This document shows positions 58,914-64,000 of a DNA stretch of 64,000 nt, piece after piece (the stretch's first letter is position 1; each line of letters opens with the position of its first letter). The notes beneath the pieces were generated by a model. The model was not told the origin of the DNA. It searched no databases and was given only the letters and a program-made list of their open reading frames with translations. The position numbers and the translations under genes were made by a program. The DNA is from Chryseobacterium viscerum (GTDB lineage: Bacteria > Bacteroidota > Bacteroidia > Flavobacteriales > Weeksellaceae), in contig NZ_JAPDFT010000004.1 of assembly GCF_025949665.1 (NCBI RefSeq), positions 62,001-126,000 of the forward strand. Direction: 5' to 3'.

Positions 58914-61175
58914 ATGGAAACACAGAAGTTTAGTTATGACAATAGTATTGTCCGTGCGTTCCTTTATGCGACCTTAGTTTTCGGTCTTATAGGGTTTACG
59001 TTCGGGCTTACGGCGGCATTAATGCTTTTCTACCCTGAATTACCTGAATTCTTTTTCGGGACAGATGACACAACCATCAAAAGTTTGGCATCGGGAAATA
59101 TTCAAGGTTTAATAAACACTCATGGTGCATTTGGTTTTGGTAGAATCAGAATGCTGCACACCAACACCGTAATCTTTGCATTCGTTTGTAACATTGTTTA
59201 CACGGGTATTTATTACTCATTACAGAGATTATTAAAAACAAGAATGTACAGTGACACATTGTCTTGGTTACATTTCTGGACTTGGCAGTTTATGATCGTT
59301 GCTACGTTCGTTACGTTCTTTATGGGAATCAATACCTCTAAGGAATATGCTGAACATGAGTGGCCGATCGACATATTGATCGCATTCTCATGGATCATTT
59401 TCGGTATCAATATGTTCCTGACTATTTCAAAGAGAAGAGTGAGACACCTTTATGTAGCGATCTGGTTCTACATTGGTACATGGATTGCGGTAGCAATGCT
59501 TCACATCTTCAATAACCTTGAAGTACCTTTATCTTTCACAGGCTGGAAATCTTATTCAGCATATGCAGGGGTAAAAGATGCTATTGTACAGTGGTGGTAT
59601 GGACACAATGCGGTTGCATTCGTATTGACGACTCCGGTTCTAGGTTTAATGTATTACTTCCTTCCGAAGGCTGCAGACAGACCGGTATTCTCTTATAAAC
59701 TGTCTATTATTCACTTCTGGTCATTAATTTTCGTATATATCTGGGCTGGTCCTCACCACCTTCAGTATACAGCTCTTCCGGCTTGGGCTCAGGCGGTAGG
59801 AACAGGGTTCTCTATCATGCTTATTGCACCATCTTGGGGAGGAATGTTAAATGGTCTTCTTACGCTAAGAGGAGCTTGGGATAAAGTAAGAGAAAATCCT
59901 ATCCTTAAGTTCTTTGTAGTAGCTGTTACTTGTTATGGTATGGCAACGTTTGAAGGACCGCTTTTGGCAACTAAAAACATCAACAAAATTGGTCACTTTA
60001 CAGACTGGGTTATCGGTCACGTACACTTAGGAGCTCTTGGATGGAATGGTTTCATGGCATTCGGAGTTATCTATTATTTGGTACCAATTATGTGGAGAAC
60101 AAAACTTTGGTCTGTAAAATTAGCTAACTGGCATTTCTGGTTAGGTACTTTAGGAATCATTTTCTATGCAGTTCCAATGTATATTTCAGGATTTACACAA
60201 GGATTAATGTGGAAGCAATTCAACCCGGACGGAACATTATTATGGAAAAACTGGTTGGATACGGTAACTGCTATTATCCCTTACTTTAAAATGAGATTTG
60301 TAGGAGGTTTATTCTATATCTCAGGATCTATCTTAATGATCGTAAACGTAATTGCTACGGTAAGAAAAGGATCATTCCAGAAAGAGGTTCCTGCTGAAGC
60401 GCCTGCATTGGCAAACATCAGTAAGAACAGAAAAGAAGGAGAAGGTACTCACCTTTGGTTGGAAAGAACTCCGGTATTATTAGGTATTTTATCTTTCATC
60501 ACAATATCTATTGGTAGTTCAATTGAAATCATTCCTACGCTATCTCTTAAGAAAAGTGTACCTACGATTTCTGCAGTGAAGCCTTATTCACCACTAGAAC
60601 TTGAAGGTAGAGATATCTATATCCGTGAAGGATGTAACGCTTGTCACTCTCAGATGATCAGACCGTTCAGAGATGAGATTACAAGATTCAACGGTAAAAA
60701 CGGACAATACTCCAAAGCTGGAGAATTCGTATACGACAGACCATTCCTATGGGGTTCTAAGAGAACAGGACCGGATTTACATAGAGAAGGTGGTAAAAAC
60801 CCAAGTTCTTGGCACTACAAGCACATGTATAACCCAAGATCAACTTCTGCAGGTTCCATCATGCCTCGTTACCCTTGGTTAATTGCTACTGACTTAGACA
60901 GAACTAAGATGGTAGACAAAATGAAGCTGATGAAGAATGTATTCGATGTTCCTTATTCTAAGGCTGAAATCGATTCTGCAGATAAATGGGCTAACAACCA
61001 ATCAGCAAAAATTGTAAAAGATATCTTCTCTGAAGCAAATGACCTTAAGCAGGCTTATGCTAAGAGACCTCAGGGAGAACTAGAGAAAAAAGAAATTGTA
61101 GCTCTTATTTCTTATCTTCAGAGATTAGGTACAGATATCAAAACAACTGAAATCAAAACAGCAAGTAATAACTAA
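58914..61175 (+). CDS. ccoN: fused cbb3 cytochrome oxidase subunits I and II (CcoNO)
   Basis: A 753-aa fusion: residues ~1-510 are CcoN (12 transmembrane helices, heme-copper binuclear centre, ligands in HVHLGALGWNG and NTVIFAF-type helices), followed by CcoO with one heme c site C574-N-A-C577-H578 (REGCNACHSQMIRPFRDE) in the soluble C-terminal part. In Proteobacteria these are separate genes; the fusion is characteristic of Bacteroidota. The protein reduces oxygen to water with high affinity and pumps protons. ccoQ follows by 16 nt. Confidence 0.95.
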   Translation: METQKFSYDNSIVRAFLYATLVFGLIGFTFGLTAALMLFYPELPEFFFGTDDTTIKSLASGNIQGLINTHGAFGFGRIRMLHTNTVIFAFVCNIVYTGIYYSLQRLLKTRMYSDTLSWLHFWTWQFMIVATFVTFFMGINTSKEYAEHEWPIDILIAFSWIIFGINMFLTISKRRVRHLYVAIWFYIGTWIAVAMLHIFNNLEVPLSFTGWKSYSAYAGVKDAIVQWWYGHNAVAFVLTTPVLGLMYYFLPKAADRPVFSYKLSIIHFWSLIFVYIWAGPHHLQYTALPAWAQAVGTGFSIMLIAPSWGGMLNGLLTLRGAWDKVRENPILKFFVVAVTCYGMATFEGPLLATKNINKIGHFTDWVIGHVHLGALGWNGFMAFGVIYYLVPIMWRTKLWSVKLANWHFWLGTLGIIFYAVPMYISGFTQGLMWKQFNPDGTLLWKNWLDTVTAIIPYFKMRFVGGLFYISGSILMIVNVIATVRKGSFQKEVPAEAPALANISKNRKEGEGTHLWLERTPVLLGILSFITISIGSSIEIIPTLSLKKSVPTISAVKPYSPLELEGRDIYIREGCNACHSQMIRPFRDEITRFNGKNGQYSKAGEFVYDRPFLWGSKRTGPDLHREGGKNPSSWHYKHMYNPRSTSAGSIMPRYPWLIATDLDRTKMVDKMKLMKNVFDVPYSKAEIDSADKWANNQSAKIVKDIFSEANDLKQAYAKRPQGELEKKEIVALISYLQRLGTDIKTTEIKTASNN

Positions 61176-61191
61176 ACATTAAAAGGTTCAT

Positions 61192-61392
61192 ATGATTCCT
61201 CAGAACTTTAAAGATATATTATCCAATACAGAAAACGCTGGTTTCTACCAGACGCTGGCTCTGATTTTCTTTATGCTGTTCTTCATAGCTTTAGTAATCT
61301 ATGTTTTTAGCAGACCTAAGAAATATTACAAAGAAGAAGAAGAAGCACCACTTGGGGATGATGAGGATGACGATTTTAATTTAAAAAATTAA
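61192..61392 (+). CDS. ccoQ: cbb3 oxidase subunit CcoQ
   Basis: A 66-aa protein with one transmembrane helix (about 20-38, ALIFFMLFFIALVIYVFSRPKK) and an acidic tail, the usual CcoQ layout; CcoQ stabilises the oxidase. It is 10 nt before ccoP. Confidence 0.88.
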   Translation: MIPQNFKDILSNTENAGFYQTLALIFFMLFFIALVIYVFSRPKKYYKEEEEAPLGDDEDDDFNLKN

Positions 61393-61402
61393 ACTATTTT
61401 TT

Positions 61403-62284
61403 ATGAAACAAAGAACACCTGTTGTCGTAAACATCTTAATAATAATCGGGCTTTTAATAGTTTTTTATTATTTATTTGTACAGAGCTACGCGTTCCTAGC
61501 TTCGCCTTACTTCTGGGGAACTGTTGTGATCGCTGGTATCCTTGCCTATATCCATGGTGCAATTGGAGATCTGATTGAAAACAACAAATTCAAAAAATTA
61601 TCTCCGGAGGAAAAAGCAGCTTATTTAGCTGAAAAGAAAGTTCCTTTCTTAAAAAGAATGTATTTGGCTGCATTCAAAAAGCAATCTGAAACTGAAGAAA
61701 AAGATATCCTTATCGACCATGGTTTCGATGGAATTATGGAGTTGGATAACCAGTTACCAAAATGGTGGGTAGGTTTATTCTATTTTGGGACCGCATTTTG
61801 TATTGTATATATTGCTGCATACTCTTTCACAGACTTCGCTCACCCATTAAGCGAATATGAAAAAGAATATAAAGAACAGTTGGCAAGTATTGAAGAATAC
61901 CAAAAAACTCAACCTCCTGTAACGATAGAAACAGCAAAATACTCTGCTGATAATATTGCAGAAGGTAAAGAATTATTTAAAACAAACTGTGCATCTTGTC
62001 ACAAAGAAGACGGTAGTGGTGGTATCGGACCAAACCTTACTGATAACTACTGGATCAACCAGCCTGAGAAAACGTTATTCAAAAATGTATTCCATATGGA
62101 CTGGAATGGTTCTCCTACTAACCCTGCGATGAGAGCTTTCGGTAAAAACGGAGAAGTTTCAGGTGCAGAGATTGAAAAGATTGCAGCGTATGTATATCAC
62201 ATCAATCAGGAACAACCACCAGTGACTCAGGCTCAAGGAGGAGCAGCTCCTCAAGGAACTGAAGCACATTGGGAAAAAGAATAA
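61403..62284 (+). CDS. ccoP: cbb3 oxidase subunit CcoP, single-heme form
   Basis: A 293-aa diheme-family subunit with N-terminal transmembrane helices (about 8-25, 33-52, 118-138) and one cytochrome c domain: C196-A-S-C199-H200 (NCASCHKEDG), with axial Met region AMRAFGKNGEVSGAEIEKIA. Proteobacterial CcoP has two heme sites; only one is visible here, as is common in Bacteroidota. It passes electrons to CcoNO. A strong hairpin follows before ccoG. Confidence 0.94.
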   Translation: MKQRTPVVVNILIIIGLLIVFYYLFVQSYAFLASPYFWGTVVIAGILAYIHGAIGDLIENNKFKKLSPEEKAAYLAEKKVPFLKRMYLAAFKKQSETEEKDILIDHGFDGIMELDNQLPKWWVGLFYFGTAFCIVYIAAYSFTDFAHPLSEYEKEYKEQLASIEEYQKTQPPVTIETAKYSADNIAEGKELFKTNCASCHKEDGSGGIGPNLTDNYWINQPEKTLFKNVFHMDWNGSPTNPAMRAFGKNGEVSGAEIEKIAAYVYHINQEQPPVTQAQGGAAPQGTEAHWEKE

Positions 62285-62307
62285 TTTAAAAAATTAGAAA
62301 CATATGA

Positions 62308-62357
62308 AAAAAACATAATTTGTTATTAGATAAAAATAGTAACGAATTATGTTTTTT
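62308..62357 (+). terminator. terminator between ccoP and ccoG
   Basis: An 18-bp stem with one G-T pair (62308-62325 with 62340-62357, AAAAAACATAATTTGTTA) precedes further T's. It can end the ccoI/S/NO/Q/P message or reduce read-through into ccoG. Confidence 0.8.
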
Positions 62358-62378
62358 CTTTTTTAAAACCTATTACAT

Positions 62379-63833
62379 ATGTCAGACATAGAAGAAATAG
62401 AAGTACGCGGCGGACAGGGACAGGTTCTGGACCCTGAGACTTACAGAGATTCTATAGGGACAATGGAGCAATCCGGAAAAAGAAGATGGGTATTTCCTAG
62501 AAAACCTAAAGGGAAATATACCAACTATAGAAACATTGTAAGCTATTTATTATTAATTATTTATTTTACATTACCGTTTATCAAAATCAATGGTAATCCA
62601 TTATTGTTGTTCAATGTTATAGACAGAGAGTTTTTCATCTTTGGACAGCCTTTCTATCCACAGGACTTTTTTATCCTCACTTTAGGTGCTATTGCATCTT
62701 TAATCTTCATTATTGTTTTTACGATTGCGTTCGGAAGAATTTTCTGCGGGTGGATTTGCCCTCAGACAATTTTTATGGAATCGATCTTCCGTAAAATAGA
62801 ATATCTGATTGAAGGTGACCGAAATAAGCAGATGAAGCTGGACAGACAGGAGTGGAACAGTGAAAAGATCTGGAAAAGAAGTTTAAAATGGTCTGTTTAT
62901 ATCATTATTTCATTAATCATCACCCACTTTATGTTCATGTACATTGTAGGATATGAAGAGGTATTTAAGATCATTGGTGAAGGACCATTTGCACATCCTA
63001 CCAATTTTATTGTAATGATTCTTCTCACCGCTGCATTTTATTTTGTATTTGCATGGTTCAGAGAGCAGGTTTGTACATTGGTATGCCCATACGGAAGACT
63101 TCAGGGGGTATTGATTGATAAAGACACCATCAATGTTTTCTATGATTTCAAAAGAGGGGAAAACAGATCAAAATGGAGAAAAGGTGAAGACCGTCAGGCT
63201 GCCGGCAAAGGAGATTGTATAGACTGTCACCAGTGTGTAGTAGTGTGTCCTACGGGAATTGACATCAGAGACGGACAACAGCTGGAATGTATAAACTGTA
63301 CAGCCTGTATTGACGCCTGTGATGAAGTGATGGAAAAAGTAGGGCTTCCAAAAGGACTGATCCGGTATGCTTCTGAAAACGAAATTGAAAAACAAACTCA
63401 ATTTAAGTTTACAGGCAGAATGAAAGGATTTACAGTATTCTTATTCCTTTTGGTAGGATTCTTAGGATATCTTCTGTACAGCCGTGGTGAGATGGAAGCT
63501 AAATTCATCAAGCCGGCAGGGAGTACATTCTTTGTAAGAGATGGTAAAATTACCAATACCTATAATTATACTTTCCTTAATAAAACGAACGACAAAAAAA
63601 TCGTTACCATCAAAGTAATTGATCCGGCACATGGTGAAATTACTTATAGTGCATCAAGCAAAATTCAGGTAGACAGAGATAAAATTTCGAAAGGAACGAT
63701 TAATATCAGCTTCCCGGAAGATGAAATGAAACTCTCTAAACAGAATATCACAATTGGTGTTTATGATATGAAAGGAAAACTGATTGATTCATATCAGACA
63801 TATTTTGAAGGACCATTTAAACTGCAATTTTAA
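62379..63833 (+). CDS. ccoG: cbb3 oxidase assembly ferredoxin CcoG
   Basis: A 484-aa membrane protein (about five transmembrane helices) with two 4Fe-4S ferredoxin motifs, CIDCHQCVVVCPTGIDIRDG then CINCTACIDACDEVME, preceded by WICPQTIF and WFREQVCTLVCPYGRLQGV. CcoG reduces copper for assembly of the oxidase. Its C-terminus (about 370-484) is a periplasmic Ig-like domain typical of the FixG family. Confidence 0.95.
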   Translation: MSDIEEIEVRGGQGQVLDPETYRDSIGTMEQSGKRRWVFPRKPKGKYTNYRNIVSYLLLIIYFTLPFIKINGNPLLLFNVIDREFFIFGQPFYPQDFFILTLGAIASLIFIIVFTIAFGRIFCGWICPQTIFMESIFRKIEYLIEGDRNKQMKLDRQEWNSEKIWKRSLKWSVYIIISLIITHFMFMYIVGYEEVFKIIGEGPFAHPTNFIVMILLTAAFYFVFAWFREQVCTLVCPYGRLQGVLIDKDTINVFYDFKRGENRSKWRKGEDRQAAGKGDCIDCHQCVVVCPTGIDIRDGQQLECINCTACIDACDEVMEKVGLPKGLIRYASENEIEKQTQFKFTGRMKGFTVFLFLLVGFLGYLLYSRGEMEAKFIKPAGSTFFVRDGKITNTYNYTFLNKTNDKKIVTIKVIDPAHGEITYSASSKIQVDRDKISKGTINISFPEDEMKLSKQNITIGVYDMKGKLIDSYQTYFEGPFKLQF

Positions 63834-63843
63834 TTAGAAAAAA

Positions 63844-64000
63844 ATGAAGAACTTTAGTTGGGGACACGGTGTTGTAATTGCATTACTTGCATTCATAGTT
63901 TTTATATTATCCATGATGTTTCTTTTCCCAAATGGGCAGAAAAACTCTGAAATGGTAACAGATAATTATTACGAAGAGGAGTTGAAGTACCAGGATGTGA
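63844..64000 (+). CDS. ccoH: FixH-like protein CcoH, 3' end beyond window
   Basis: Starts at ATG 63844 (MKNFSWGHGVVIALLAFIVF) with one transmembrane helix (about 8-28), then NGQKNSEMVTDNYYEEELKY, the FixH/CcoH pattern; 52 codons are visible. CcoH helps assemble the cbb3 oxidase. It follows ccoG by 10 nt. Confidence 0.88.
   Translation, partial: MKNFSWGHGVVIALLAFIVFILSMMFLFPNGQKNSEMVTDNYYEEELKYQDV

Overview
The window looks like chromosomal DNA of a Chryseobacterium-type bacterium (Bacteroidota, Flavobacteriia, Weeksellaceae). It is AT-rich. Promoters follow the Bacteroidota pattern (a TTG or TTTG element about 19 nt upstream of a TAnnTTTG -7 box) and there is little Shine-Dalgarno signal. 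It carries TonB-dependent receptors, OMP_b-brl_3-like barrels, a fused CcoNO cytochrome oxidase subunit, PepSY-like proteins and a Bacteroidota-type HU-CCDC81 protein. I see no prophage, insertion sequence, CRISPR array, rRNA or tRNA. This is largely core genome with some accessory regulation.

Layout. 1-7.1 kb: cut M23 peptidase, then ileS, a TraR/DksA-like gene, two small proteins, lspA and sanA. 7.1-8.5 kb: dispersed repeat, a 15-unit octanucleotide tandem repeat, trpS and a very large hairpin. 8.5-13.7 kb (minus): OmpR-type two-component pair, PepSY-like proteins, a YjjG-like HAD phosphatase, an ECF sigma factor with a small ORF downstream, and a putative barrel protein. 13.8-17.9 kb: metK behind a probable SAM-II riboswitch, then oxyR divergent from katA. 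18-20.7 kb: enoyl-CoA hydratase, dCMP deaminase, xerD, NUDIX. 20.8-27.6 kb (minus): c-type heme protein, lipoprotein, serine hydrolase, 2-hydroxyacid dehydrogenase, GxxExxY protein, thioesterase and HU-CCDC81 protein. 27.8-31 kb: TonB-dependent receptor under a TPP riboswitch (probable thiamine uptake) and a WG-repeat protein. 31.3-36.7 kb: two unlike aconitases in tandem (AcnB, then mitochondrial type). 36.8-46.4 kb: LytS/LytTR pair, two outer membrane barrels, and a 912-aa TonB receptor with an elaborate leader. 46.6-53.4 kb: an eight-gene thiamine operon (thiS-C-tenI-D-E-G-H-F) under a second TPP riboswitch. 53.5-56.1 kb: pseudouridine synthase, membrane protein, panB, Crp/Fnr regulator. 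56.2-64 kb: the cbb3 oxidase cluster ccoI-S-NO-Q-P-G-H, with ccoH cut by the window end.

The most interesting structure is the 515-nt leader of the 912-aa TonB receptor (43692-44206, minus). In transcription order it holds a -7 box, a compact SAM-I-clan-like fold, a 41-codon ORF ending in Met-Arg-Met-Cys-Cys-Cys-Phe, and a two-part hairpin. This suggests layered sulfur (SAM and cysteine) control of an uptake system. The metK leader fits SAM-II, including both pseudoknot helices. IleRS carries a swapped GxHH signature, which is linked to strong mupirocin resistance in IleRS2 enzymes. FNR-like palindromes sit at the crp/fnr-ccoI and ccoS promoters. All identifications come from reading the sequence; no searches or folding programs were run.
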